The notes under the pieces were generated by a model that worked only from the letters and a program-made list of their open reading frames with translations, was not told the origin of the DNA and did not search any database. A stretch of DNA of 64,000 bases from an uncultured Robinsoniella sp. (lineage in GTDB: Bacteria > Bacillota > Clostridia > Lachnospirales > Lachnospiraceae): NCBI GenBank assembly GCA_900540475.1, contig UQGG01000012.1, forward strand, positions 1-64,000. Direction: 5' to 3'. The translations under genes were made by a program, and so were the position numbers. Below, one piece after another: positions 1-9,215 of this stretch. Position 1 is the first letter of the stretch, and each line of letters starts with the position of its first letter.

Positions 1-130
1 TGAGCTGCGAAATGCATCAGGATTTCGGAGCGAATGCCCGCGTGCCGCCAAAAAGCGCTTCGGGAAGGTTAGAAAATGCCAGTTCTGCGTTAAGCATTCC
101 AAACACCTCTCCTGATCCGCCCCCTTCTCT
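1..130 (-). other. Open frame running off the window edge, unrecognised
   Basis: On the minus strand two overlapping frames are visible. One is a short ORF starting with ATG at 97, behind an AGGAGAGGT-like ribosome binding site, and ending after 26 codons (it contains the stretch NLPEALFGGTRAFAPKS). Another frame stays open from about 130 to the edge of the window (RCLECLTQNWHF...). I do not recognise either as a known protein. The sequence may be a piece of a dispersed repeat or the end of an unrelated gene. Positions 131-291 hold nothing I can support. Confidence 0.2.
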
Positions 131-291
131 TTCCGTACACTACCTCCATCTACAAAGCGTCATTAATCAGCGAAACCCAAATTTAGTGCTCTATAACCCC
201 ATTGGCTCACTATGTTCTTGCTAAGTAAAGACTTGTATTGTTCGTAGTATATATAACCTGAAATTGTACGTTGTAGCACCAGGAACTGCAC

Positions 292-325
292 AAAAAGAGC
301 ATCCTCAAAATCACTGAGAATGCTC
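292..325 (-). terminator. Intrinsic terminator of the leftward sugar operon
   Basis: The stem pairs GAGCAT-c-CTCA with TGAG-a-ATGCTC (297-325) and is followed on the minus strand by TTTTT. It lies about 76 nt downstream of the glycoside hydrolase stop and probably ends the operon that begins with the sensor kinase or the binding protein. Confidence 0.75.
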
Positions 326-401
326 CCTGATACAGATCTAAACAAATAATTCAGTATTGCCCATAGGATACGCTGACAAATACACTGTGACCAGCTCTTC
401 C

Positions 402-2447
402 TTATTCTTCATAAACAATTTCAATTACCCGATACCCATTTACTTCATCTGCACGAAAGCTTACCCGGTTGTCCTTCTGGACAAATTCCAGTTCTTTCCC
501 TTCCGGGACATTTCGCACAGCAGTTACTTTTCGATTTTCCAGGATTTCAACCGGAATATTATAGATGGGTATTACATCTTCCAGTGTATGGATATCCTGG
601 CTGATTTTCTGGGGAATATAGTGCAGCAGATGCAACACCTTCCGGTGGGCTTCCTTCTGTTCATTTAACGCTGCAAACAACGTGGACGGTCCGGTATATT
701 CCAGGCATTTCTCTGGCAGCAGACGGTCTACTGCATCCTTTACCATAACTTTACACCACTTTGGCGCTCTTGCATTGTAAATCTGAAATACAGGGCTTGC
801 AAAGTAAATCACCTGCCCCAGCTGCACAACCGCATCTGTCCCCGTTTGCCCCGATGAAGGCGTCTGTCGGTGTGAGCAGAAATGTTTAAAATTACGGTCA
901 AAATAGGGCTTTGTAAATTTCTGTAATCCTTCCGCTTCTTCCACAGCCGAAACTTCGGTACCCTTGGCATACATGACATGTTCCGTCATGGGCAGCCCGA
1001 TCCCTATTTTTTCATTTGGAATTATATAATCAACATAATCATTACTCTTCGTAATTTTTCCTCTTGCCAGTTCCCCATCCAATGTCCGGTCCGGATTTGG
1101 AAGCAGCGTGACCCCGGTTTCCTTTAGAACCATTGCGGTTTTACTTTCATCCAGCCCCGACTCATAAGTGGCAATCATCTTCCCACCCTGATCCAGATAT
1201 TCCTTTAACTTCCTATGCAGCTCATCATTTACCACAATGTCATCCGGAAGAATTAGCAGCGGATATCTGGAGAAATCCCCCTGGGAATCCAGAATGTCAA
1301 ACTGATAGCCCAGCTGGTCAAACATATTTTCAAGACCCATTAAGCTCTCCGGAAGCCTGCCCCGGTTTCCGCCCATAAATTCCTCCGGGGACAGCACTCC
1401 GATATCGGATACCGGAAGGGCATTTTTACACCAGGGTTCTAATTTTTCCACCCTTTCATATACGTTTCCAATTAAATCATATACCGGTTTTGATAGCTTT
1501 CCGCAGGGTTCCATCTGATCCCCGATCAGGCATTTACTGCCTAGAGCCAGCATTCGGAAGCATTCATATTCCAGTGCCGGAAGATTCTTAAAAGAGTGGA
1601 AATCTCCCCATTCCAGGTGGAATTTTCCCGTGTGGGAGAGGCAGTCCAGTCCAAGTGTCCTGGCATAGCGCATGGTCACCGGAAAATGAATATATCCCCA
1701 GTCTCCGCTTGGCAGAGATTCCAGTTCAAAATGTGTATAAGCCTCTTTTACCTTTCTCTGTTTTACCCCGATATGGCTGGTATTATAAAAGATGCTGGCA
1801 TCTGGACTGTAGATGCGGATATGACGGCTGATGTCAAATTTAAATTCATCGATCATGTCCTGGGCATACTGCATTCTCGCTTCGCTGTCATAGACATCCA
1901 CTCCTGCAGCCTTCATTTTCTCCATACAGTACTTACAGGAACACTCTGTGGGGTAAACGATGTCCATAAAGATCCCATCTACTTCCATTTCTTCAAACAG
2001 CTCTGTAATCTGTTCCTTTAGCATATCCCGATAAGGTGTATTGACACACAGCACCTGATAAAATCCAGCTTCATAAGGGCCGGTTCCAATGGGCCTTCCA
2101 TCCGCATCTGTGGCAAGCCACTCAGGATGTTCCTTTGCGGTAAAATAATCCCACTGGATGGTAATATAGATCGGAACGCGGATATCTCTTTTGTGGCATT
2201 CCTGAATCATTTCCTTTAACATATTTTTATTCGTGAGATTGGGATGTATCCTTTCCGGAAACTTTTTGGAATCGTAATATAACATTCCGTGGTGACATCT
2301 GGCAAAGCAGGTTACGCTGTCCACATGGGCATCTTTCAGCGTCTGTGCAAATTCGGCACCATTAAATTTTTCTCCAATATCCGGTATCAAAGGACTGGTG
2401 TGGAAATCCAGATGCACCTGGCGGTAACGCAGTTCTAATTGGTTCAT
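402..2447 (-). CDS. Putative glycoside hydrolase (GHL6-like barrel plus beta-galactosidase trimerisation-like domain)
   Basis: About 681 residues, cytoplasmic (no signal peptide). The N-terminal ~340 residues read as a TIM-barrel of the hypothetical glycosyl hydrolase GHL6 type (VHLDFHTSPLIPDIG, VTCFARCHHGMLYY, DGIFMDIVYP). The middle (~365-560) resembles a beta-galactosidase trimerisation/class I amidotransferase-like fold (YPLLILPDDIVV, YLDQGGKMIATYESG), followed by a small C-terminal beta domain. Relatives with this layout include alpha-L-fucosidase-like enzymes (GH151), but the substrate cannot be read from sequence. It is the last gene of an ABC uptake operon, so it probably cleaves the imported oligosaccharide. 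The frame can begin at 2462, but GGAGG lies inside those first codons and sits 8 nt before the ATG at 2447, so that start is preferred. Confidence 0.7.
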   Translation of the reverse strand: MNQLELRYRQVHLDFHTSPLIPDIGEKFNGAEFAQTLKDAHVDSVTCFARCHHGMLYYDSKKFPERIHPNLTNKNMLKEMIQECHKRDIRVPIYITIQWDYFTAKEHPEWLATDADGRPIGTGPYEAGFYQVLCVNTPYRDMLKEQITELFEEMEVDGIFMDIVYPTECSCKYCMEKMKAAGVDVYDSEARMQYAQDMIDEFKFDISRHIRIYSPDASIFYNTSHIGVKQRKVKEAYTHFELESLPSGDWGYIHFPVTMRYARTLGLDCLSHTGKFHLEWGDFHSFKNLPALEYECFRMLALGSKCLIGDQMEPCGKLSKPVYDLIGNVYERVEKLEPWCKNALPVSDIGVLSPEEFMGGNRGRLPESLMGLENMFDQLGYQFDILDSQGDFSRYPLLILPDDIVVNDELHRKLKEYLDQGGKMIATYESGLDESKTAMVLKETGVTLLPNPDRTLDGELARGKITKSNDYVDYIIPNEKIGIGLPMTEHVMYAKGTEVSAVEEAEGLQKFTKPYFDRNFKHFCSHRQTPSSGQTGTDAVVQLGQVIYFASPVFQIYNARAPKWCKVMVKDAVDRLLPEKCLEYTGPSTLFAALNEQKEAHRKVLHLLHYIPQKISQDIHTLEDVIPIYNIPVEILENRKVTAVRNVPEGKELEFVQKDNRVSFRADEVNGYRVIEIVYEE

Positions 2448-2473
2448 TTTCATATCCTCCATTTTTATTAAGA

Positions 2474-3301
2474 TCAGCCTTTGACCGCTCCTGCCATAAC
2501 ACCGCCAATAATATATTTCTGCATGATAAAATACAGTATAATGATCGGTACCATAGCCAGTACAAATGCCGCAAATGCCATATTCAGGCGAATGCTGTAC
2601 TGCCCGAAGAAGAAAAACTGAGTAAGTGGTATGGTTCTTACTTCCGGTGTCTGTGCAATAATCAGCGCGATCTGGAAATCATTCCATACCGCCAGTGCAT
2701 TTAAAATCAGTGTCGATGAAATAATCGGTTTCATAAGCGGAAATACAATAAGCCAGAAGGTTTTGAATTTACCGGCGCCATCAATAAATGCCGCTTCTTC
2801 GATTTCAGGTGAGATAGATTTTACGAATCCCACATAGACAAATACATTATAGGCGAGCTGAAAACCGCACACGGTGAGGATCAGCCCTATTCTGGAGTTC
2901 ATTAATCCAAACTCTTTTAGCTGTACATACAGCGGAAGCATTACGACCTGAAAAGGAAGTAAAATCGCTGCTAAAAAAATATAATACAAGGACTGGTAAA
3001 CTTTCGATTTCTGGTTGCGGGCGATTACATATGCCGCCATACTGCAGATTACCATCAATATGATCACACTGCATACCGTAACAATCAGACTGTTTTTCGT
3101 GGCAACCCAGAAATTCGATACTTCGATCGCCTCCGTGAAGTTCTCCCAGTGAATCTGTGTGGGAAGTGCCAGTCCGGTGGCTATGGTCTCCTCCGGAGAT
3201 TTCAGGGCATATACAACTGCAATGTAAAAGGGGGCAACAAAGAGGCATACGACCAGCAATTTCAAAAGGAAGGCTGCTCCCGTCTTTATCTGTCTGCTCA
3301 T
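2474..3301 (-). CDS. Carbohydrate ABC transporter permease, MalG type
   Basis: 275-residue integral membrane protein of the binding-protein-dependent sugar transporter family (CUT1, MalG/LacG-like). About six transmembrane segments are visible (for example LLKLLVVCLFVAPFYIAVVY near the N terminus). The EAA loop that contacts the ATPase is present (EEAAFIDGAGKFKTFWLIVF). The C terminus ends in GGVMAGAVKG, as in most MalG proteins. The start ATG overlaps the stop of the upstream permease by one base (TAATG), indicating translational coupling. No ATPase gene is in the operon, so a shared MsmK/UgpC-type ATPase encoded elsewhere is likely. The substrate is unknown but is probably the same as that of the adjacent hydrolase. 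Confidence 0.93.
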   Translation of the reverse strand: MSRQIKTGAAFLLKLLVVCLFVAPFYIAVVYALKSPEETIATGLALPTQIHWENFTEAIEVSNFWVATKNSLIVTVCSVIILMVICSMAAYVIARNQKSKVYQSLYYIFLAAILLPFQVVMLPLYVQLKEFGLMNSRIGLILTVCGFQLAYNVFVYVGFVKSISPEIEEAAFIDGAGKFKTFWLIVFPLMKPIISSTLILNALAVWNDFQIALIIAQTPEVRTIPLTQFFFFGQYSIRLNMAFAAFVLAMVPIIILYFIMQKYIIGGVMAGAVKG

Positions 3302-4155
3302 TATAATTCCACCTCCCGTTTTCGAAGGGCTGCCGTAACAATTCCGGTTACGATAAATATTCCCGTCATCATGATCAGCGCCGCTGCCTGCCCGTATCCT
3401 GCGCGGTTATAGGGAAACGTATAATTATAGACATACATAGCAAATGTCTCCGATGACCTGCCGGGACCGCCGTTTGTGGCTGTCATAACATAGTCAAATA
3501 TTTTCAGGCCCCATCCCAGAAACAGTGTTACATTAATGGTAATTGCCGGACCGATCAATGGTAACGTAATATAACGGAAACGCTTCACAGGACCGGCTCC
3601 GTCAATTTTAGCCGCCTCATAGTAGGTATCTGGAATTCCCTGAAGCCCTGCGATATAAATCAGCATGGCGTAACCCGTATCCCTCCAGACACTCATCAGG
3701 CAGATACCGATCATAACCGTTTTTGAATTTCCAAGCAGACTTTTAATTCCAAAGATCCCGTAAAATACATCACTGTAAATATAAGTCCAGATATATCCGG
3801 TCAGTACCAGACTGATAATAAATGGCATAAACATAAATGTCCGAAACGTCTTGTTGGACCTTGTGTTCTTCTTTAAAGCAAGGGCAATAAACAGCGCCAG
3901 AACATTGTCTACAATAACTGTTACCACCGTATAAAACACCGAATTCAGTATGGGCTTTTTAATACTGGGGTCCGCCAGTACATTTTTAAAGTTTTCCATT
4001 CCCACATTATTATAAACCGGCGAAAAGCCATCCCAGTCCGTTACGGAAAACTGCATTCCCTTTGCAAACGGCACAACTACCATCACGATAAACAAGATCA
4101 GAGCGGGCGCCAGGAACAACATGTTTACGGCATGTTTTTTAATTTTTATTCTCAT
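3301..4155 (-). CDS. Carbohydrate ABC transporter permease, MalF type
   Basis: About 284 residues with six predicted membrane segments (first: MLFLAPALILFIVMVVVPFA) and the EAA motif (YYEAAKIDGAGPVKRFRYIT). It is the MalF/UgpA-type partner of the downstream permease, forming the membrane channel of a CUT1 sugar importer. The open frame extends to a TTG at 4191, but that codon lies inside a perfect inverted repeat. ATG at 4155 gives the normal N terminus (MRIKIKKHAVNM). ATG at 4167 is another option, so the start is uncertain by about 12 codons. Expression may be lowered relative to the binding protein by the hairpin at 4171-4194. Confidence 0.9.
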   Translation of the reverse strand: MRIKIKKHAVNMLFLAPALILFIVMVVVPFAKGMQFSVTDWDGFSPVYNNVGMENFKNVLADPSIKKPILNSVFYTVVTVIVDNVLALFIALALKKNTRSNKTFRTFMFMPFIISLVLTGYIWTYIYSDVFYGIFGIKSLLGNSKTVMIGICLMSVWRDTGYAMLIYIAGLQGIPDTYYEAAKIDGAGPVKRFRYITLPLIGPAITINVTLFLGWGLKIFDYVMTATNGGPGRSSETFAMYVYNYTFPYNRAGYGQAAALIMMTGIFIVTGIVTAALRKREVEL

Positions 4156-4170
4156 CTCTACACCCATTGC

Positions 4171-4194
4171 ATATTGCAGGTTTCCCTGCAATAT
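4171..4194. repeat. Intercistronic hairpin between binding protein and permease genes
   Basis: A perfect inverted repeat ATATTGCAGG-tttc-CCTGCAATAT lies in the 50-nt gap between the binding protein stop and the permease start. Such stems between a malE-like and a malF-like gene commonly protect the upstream message or partly terminate transcription. No U tract follows on the minus strand, so mRNA stabilisation is the more likely role. Confidence 0.6.
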
Positions 4195-4207
4195 GCTGCA
4201 TCCTTCT

Positions 4208-5575
4208 TTATTTGATTGCGCCTAATTCATCATCCAGCTTCTGGATATAAGTATCTGCGTCACGATCCGGATCTGCTGCAAATTCCTCCTGCCATGCCCG
4301 GAATGTAGAATCGAACTGCCCGGAAAATACCGGTTCGGATTCGTAGTTATAGGTCTTGCCATTTCGTGCGATTTCCATAATATCGGCTACTAAAGGAGAT
4401 ACCCCTTCGGTTGATGCTTCCAGGGAGCAAGGGATATTGGAACCTGCTACATTCCATATAGAATATGCCTCCTGACTTGCCCAAAACTCAAGAAATTTTA
4501 ACGCTTCTTCCTTGTGTTCTGTTTTTGAATATATCATAAAACTACCATCTGGAGCCAAGCCTAATACAGGTTCGGAATCATTCGTGTTTGGTGTAGCGAA
4601 AAATCCTATTTTGTCATCTACTTTATTGTTGATAAACTCACTAATATCCCAGTTCCCGCCTATAAACATAGCTGCTTCTCCATTGATCAGCATGCTTCGT
4701 GCTTTCGAAACATCTGTTCCAAAATCATCACCGCCTTCATAAGATAACCGATCAGCATTTCGTTGCAGACACTCTTTAAATTCTGGATAATCTGCAAACT
4801 TTTTGGTTCCATTTTGAATATCTTCAAACATTTTTGGATTCTGCTGAAGTGCATATCCATATAAATCGCTCTGAATATCACATTGTGCCGTCCACCCTTC
4901 TTTGAATCCATGTGCAAATGGGATTATCCCTTCTTTTGTAAATTTATCTGCTGCTGCCAATAAATCTTTATGTGATTTTGGAACTTCTACACCGTATTTT
5001 TCAAAAACTTCGCGATTATAGAATACTCCCATTCCTGCCAGGCTCATAGGTACTCCGTATACTTTATCATCTACTTTCATGGATGATAAAGTTGTGTCTG
5101 ATATATTTTCCAAAAAAGGCTGACCTGATAAATCCATAATGTGACCTGCAGCTATTAAATCCGCATATACCTTGGGTCGTCCCATTATAATATCCGGAGC
5201 ATCACCGCCAGCTATTTTTGTTTTTAGCATGGTTCCGAACTGACTGAAATCGATACCCTGTGCTTCATATTTTACACCAGGATTATCTGCTTCCATCTTC
5301 TCAATAATTTTGTCAAACTGGTCTCTTCCTTCCTGTTCTCCAATATGATGGAAAATCCTAACCACTACCTCTTCTCCGTCATTACCTGCCTTTGCTTCAC
5401 TACCCTCTGCTTCTTCGCTTTTTGCTTCCCCGCCTTCTGCATCTGCCGCTGTATCCGCCTGGGCAATGCTCTCTTTCGTTTCGCCAGCCTTACTTGCTTC
5501 CTTAGGTCCTCCGCACCCGGTCAACATTCCAACTGCCATACAAAGTGCCATTGCCAACACCGCTTTTCTCTTCAT
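4208..5575 (-). CDS. Extracellular sugar-binding lipoprotein of ABC transporter
   Basis: 455 residues, family 1 extracellular solute-binding protein. The N terminus is a lipoprotein signal (basic start, hydrophobic core, lipobox LTGC with Cys near residue 21), followed by an acidic Ala/Glu-rich linker (~25-68) and the binding fold (VVVRIFHHIGEQEGRDQF, FYNREVFEKYGVEVP, AAMFIGGNWDISEF). It captures the sugar outside the membrane and delivers it to the two permeases encoded downstream. The start follows GGAGGAAAGATTTT. An 80-nt gap separates it from the response regulator. The gap carries a good TATAAT (5606-5611, minus strand) with only a weak -35, so an activator-dependent promoter here is plausible, driven by the neighbouring AraC-type regulator. 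Confidence 0.93.
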   Translation of the reverse strand: MKRKAVLAMALCMAVGMLTGCGGPKEASKAGETKESIAQADTAADAEGGEAKSEEAEGSEAKAGNDGEEVVVRIFHHIGEQEGRDQFDKIIEKMEADNPGVKYEAQGIDFSQFGTMLKTKIAGGDAPDIIMGRPKVYADLIAAGHIMDLSGQPFLENISDTTLSSMKVDDKVYGVPMSLAGMGVFYNREVFEKYGVEVPKSHKDLLAAADKFTKEGIIPFAHGFKEGWTAQCDIQSDLYGYALQQNPKMFEDIQNGTKKFADYPEFKECLQRNADRLSYEGGDDFGTDVSKARSMLINGEAAMFIGGNWDISEFINNKVDDKIGFFATPNTNDSEPVLGLAPDGSFMIYSKTEHKEEALKFLEFWASQEAYSIWNVAGSNIPCSLEASTEGVSPLVADIMEIARNGKTYNYESEPVFSGQFDSTFRAWQEEFAADPDRDADTYIQKLDDELGAIK

Positions 5576-5655
5576 AAAATCTTTCCTCCTTCATTTGATG
5601 CTGCTATTATAACAACAGAAGACCTGCCGAACCATACGTCTGATTTGACAATATA

Positions 5656-7275
5656 TTAGATTCTTTTACCTCTTTTCTTATATTCACTTGGAGAAATCTT
5701 CTCCACCCGTTTAAACACCTGATAGAAGTAAGCATAGTCGCTGTATCCTGCCTTCTCGCACACATCCAGTACCTTACTTCCCGGTTCATCTAAAAGTCTT
5801 TTGGCGATATCAATCCGAAATCCCGCCAGCAGATCCACAAAATTCTCTCCTGTCTCCTTTTTTAACAACCGGCTTAAATAAGAAGAATTGACACATAAAG
5901 TATCCGCCACCTGTGTCAAAGTGATATTCTGTTTATAATTCTGTCTGATATAATCCATGGTTCCCTGGGCAAGGGGATGGGTCAGCCGGTTTTCTTCCTT
6001 TAAATGCTTGCGAATCTCCCGGATAAAATCCACCAGATACTCTTTGGCATCACGGATGTCCACGAATCCGTTAATTTCCTCCATCACTTTATTGGTATTT
6101 TTCTTCAGATCATCCTTGTGGAATTTTTCAGAATAGTGGCGCAGCAGGGTAATGCAGATTTCACTTAACATACATTTAATCCGGAATTCATCCCCTTTTG
6201 TCTCCTGCACAATTTTCTCAACCATCGCCACAACCTTCTGGTCCCGCTCGCCATCTTCCATGTGTTCCAGATCTGTATAAAACTGATTTAGTTCTTTCAG
6301 AAGATAACCCGTATCCGGAGACACCGCTAAGGCTGCGGATGTCTGAAACAAAATATTCTCCTCTGCCGTAAAATAGTTTTGATTTAATATTTCCACCGTA
6401 TTTTTATAGCATTCCTCTAATTTAGCCACATCGTTGGTTATCCTGCTTACCGCAAAACAGCAGACACTGCCCTGTTCCTTTAACAGCCGGTCATTCATTG
6501 CATAGAGACAGCGCTTCATCTGTACACGATGTTCCCTTGCACTCTTACCCGGACGGTGAAACGCAATAAATACCAGATCCTGATTTACCATTAAATCCAC
6601 AAATCCCATATCGCAGGCTTCCTTAAAATGATCCATGAGTTTCACCGCCGCATTTACAGCTTCCCTGACCACCTGCCGGTCAGAAGATCGGATTCTTGCA
6701 ATTATCACAGAAAAATTACTTTCCGCTAAGTGCAGGTTCACAATTTCTTCCCCCTCTATCCGCTCTGGGGAACGCCTGCCCTTTATGACCTCCAGTAGAA
6801 ACTGGCTCTGGAGCGCATTTAAGGAACGGTCTATTTTGATTTTATACCGGTCATTTTCTTCTAAGAGCTGTCTCTGATAATGTTCCTTTTGAAGCTGTTC
6901 CCGGATGCGGTCAATGGCTTTTTGAATAATTACCTCCATCGCCCCATTGTCAATGGGCTTTAAAACTAAATCACACACGCCAAGCTGAATTGCTTTTTTC
7001 GCGTATTCGAATTCCTGGTATCCGGTTATGATAATCACTTTTGTATCCGGCAGAAATTCTTTTACAAATTCCGTCAGAGACAACCCGTCCAATCCCGGCA
7101 TTTTAATATCTGAAATAATCAGATGGGGTTTTACCTTACGGATAACTTCCTTTGCTTCCAGTCCGTTTTCTGCTTCTCCCGCGATCTCACATCCCAGGGC
7201 TTCCCACTGAATAGTCTCGATCAGAGATCTGCGAATCAGGGGTTTGTCATCAATCACTACTACTTTAAATCTCAT
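5656..7275 (-). CDS. Response regulator, YesN family (receiver + AraC-type DNA-binding domain)
   Basis: About 539 residues. Receiver domain at 1-125 with acidic pocket VVIDD and phospho-acceptor Asp56 (IISDIKMPG). A long central region follows, and the C-terminal ~100 residues form two AraC helix-turn-helix motifs (ITLTQVADTLCVNSSYLSRLLKKE; VLDVCEKAGYSDYAYFYQVFKR). Phosphorylated by the kinase encoded just upstream, it probably activates the sugar transport genes downstream. The frame opens at 7296, but GGAGGT lies five bases before the ATG at 7275. That ATG overlaps the kinase gene by 11 nt, showing co-translation of the pair. Confidence 0.93.
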   Translation of the reverse strand: MRFKVVVIDDKPLIRRSLIETIQWEALGCEIAGEAENGLEAKEVIRKVKPHLIISDIKMPGLDGLSLTEFVKEFLPDTKVIIITGYQEFEYAKKAIQLGVCDLVLKPIDNGAMEVIIQKAIDRIREQLQKEHYQRQLLEENDRYKIKIDRSLNALQSQFLLEVIKGRRSPERIEGEEIVNLHLAESNFSVIIARIRSSDRQVVREAVNAAVKLMDHFKEACDMGFVDLMVNQDLVFIAFHRPGKSAREHRVQMKRCLYAMNDRLLKEQGSVCCFAVSRITNDVAKLEECYKNTVEILNQNYFTAEENILFQTSAALAVSPDTGYLLKELNQFYTDLEHMEDGERDQKVVAMVEKIVQETKGDEFRIKCMLSEICITLLRHYSEKFHKDDLKKNTNKVMEEINGFVDIRDAKEYLVDFIREIRKHLKEENRLTHPLAQGTMDYIRQNYKQNITLTQVADTLCVNSSYLSRLLKKETGENFVDLLAGFRIDIAKRLLDEPGSKVLDVCEKAGYSDYAYFYQVFKRVEKISPSEYKKRGKRI

Positions 7276-9061
7276 AGTGTACCTCCTCATCTTCAAAGTT
7301 AATGGGCAGCTTAATCATAATGGACGTTCCTTCCCGGGGTGCACTGTGAATATGTATGCCATAGGCTTCTCCATAGAGGATTCGAATTCTTTTATGAACA
7401 GCCATTAAGCCTACTTTTGTGTGCTCATAACCGGAATTTCCGGACTTATGCTCCAGCGTATTCTCAAGCTGCTCCCGGGAGATCCCCACACCGTCATCCC
7501 ATACCTCAAGGAACATATCTTTTTTCTCACAGCGCGCTGTAATCTCAATCCTGCCCTTTCCAATCTTTGGTTCTATCCCATGAACGATGGAGTTTTCTAC
7601 CAGCGGCTGCAGAATTAACTTTGGCACAACCGTATCTAAAAGCGCTTCATCCACGTGGAAAATGATCTGGATTTTATCCCCATAAGACAACTGCTGTATC
7701 TTTACATAATTGCGGATATTCTGGATCTCTTCTTCCAATAAGACAAATTTTCGTTTACTGCTGATGGCTTCCCGCAGATATTTACCCAACAGATAAATAC
7801 TGTCTGCAATATCCTGCTGCCCCTTTAACTTCGCAAGACTGTTAATACTCTCCAATGTATTATAGAGAAAATGAGGGTTGATCTTTGCCTGGAGGGAATC
7901 ATATTCAAATTGCAGCGCTTTTAATTCACTATTCTTTTTTTGTATTTTCTCATCGGTTACCGATTTAAACAGCTGTACGATCTGCTCCGACATGTGATTA
8001 AATTCCACTGCAAGCATCCCCACTTCATCGTAACTTGCCGGTACAATTTTCTGTGAAAAATCCCCTTTGGAAATACTTCGGATATTGGTAAGCAATAGTT
8101 TTATATTGGACGATATCTGCCCGGAAATCAAAACTGCAATGGCAGCCGACAGCATTACCCCAAGAAGCGCAGACCAGATAACCGGACTTAACAATTTAAA
8201 AATGCCATCCATAATCACCTTTTCAGAGATGAGGTTCATGACCTGGATTCCATTTCCTTTTGCTTTCCAGGTAGTATAGATATATTTTTCATCTTTATAA
8301 TAGATTTCTTTCCCCTCTTCATTGACAGGCTTATATTTCTCCAAAATGATTTCAGCCAGTTCCCGCCCCTTATTGCCTTCCCCGATTAAGATCTGCCTGT
8401 CCTGGTTCAGCACTAAGATCTCATTTGCCTTTTCGGATGAAAGATTTTTATACAATTCTTTAAAATAAGCGGTGTCAATTCCTACCGAAATCACCCCCAG
8501 CGGCTTCATGGATTCAAAGTCAAAGACCAGGCTGCTGGCAAAAACCAGTTCTTCCTTATAGGGCTTCCAGTATGTAGTCCCCCACATTTCATTTGCTCTC
8601 TGAAAAGCCAGATTTTCCGCCTGTTCTTCCAGGCTCATGGAGTTATAATCCGGTGAATAGTAATAAATATTTTCATAATTATCCTGTACCAGTACTGCTT
8701 TGATGTACTTATTAAAATTCATCAGGTTATAGCTGAAATTCAAAAGCTTCTTCTGCCGGTCAAATAATGCCTTGCTGTTCCCCTCTTCCGCCTTTTTTCC
8801 TATAATTCCGGAAAATTCTTTGTTAAATGTCTGCATTAAAATAAAATCCTCCAGAGATTCTATTGCATAGTCAAAGTTGGAACTTAACTGTTCCATTAAA
8901 TCTACGGAGGATTTTACCGAGGTGGATATCAGCAGGTTCCTGGATATGTAATATCCCGATACACCTGTCAGACATACCATAATGAGAATGATACCGATAT
9001 TGGAGATCAGTAACTTCTGTTTGATTTTTAGATTTGAAAATTTCTTCCAATAGTTTTTCAT
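7265..9061 (-). CDS. Sensor histidine kinase, YesM family
   Basis: 598-residue membrane sensor. One transmembrane helix near residues 17-40, an extracellular sensing region of about 250 residues (~42-290, Cache-like by position), a second helix at ~292-312, a HAMP linker, a His-kinase domain with the phospho-acceptor in AKINPHFLYNTLESI, and a C-terminal ATPase domain (LVENSIVHGIE, VWDDGVGI). YesM-type kinases typically sense extracellular carbohydrates and phosphorylate a YesN-type regulator, here encoded immediately downstream with an 11-nt overlap. Start ATG follows AAAGGAGAGGGAC. Confidence 0.93.
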   Translation of the reverse strand: MKNYWKKFSNLKIKQKLLISNIGIILIMVCLTGVSGYYISRNLLISTSVKSSVDLMEQLSSNFDYAIESLEDFILMQTFNKEFSGIIGKKAEEGNSKALFDRQKKLLNFSYNLMNFNKYIKAVLVQDNYENIYYYSPDYNSMSLEEQAENLAFQRANEMWGTTYWKPYKEELVFASSLVFDFESMKPLGVISVGIDTAYFKELYKNLSSEKANEILVLNQDRQILIGEGNKGRELAEIILEKYKPVNEEGKEIYYKDEKYIYTTWKAKGNGIQVMNLISEKVIMDGIFKLLSPVIWSALLGVMLSAAIAVLISGQISSNIKLLLTNIRSISKGDFSQKIVPASYDEVGMLAVEFNHMSEQIVQLFKSVTDEKIQKKNSELKALQFEYDSLQAKINPHFLYNTLESINSLAKLKGQQDIADSIYLLGKYLREAISSKRKFVLLEEEIQNIRNYVKIQQLSYGDKIQIIFHVDEALLDTVVPKLILQPLVENSIVHGIEPKIGKGRIEITARCEKKDMFLEVWDDGVGISREQLENTLEHKSGNSGYEHTKVGLMAVHKRIRILYGEAYGIHIHSAPREGTSIMIKLPINFEDEEVHYEI

Positions 9062-9215
9062 GTCCCTCTCCTTTTATGCCAGACAGATGCATGCATATAT
9101 CTGTGATCCGGCAAACTTTACCTTCTTTCATCATATCTGTAATTTTAACATGATTCTATTGGAAATAATTTACTTTATATTAGCTTTTTTTACCTGGAGA
9201 GATTTACTGATCCGT

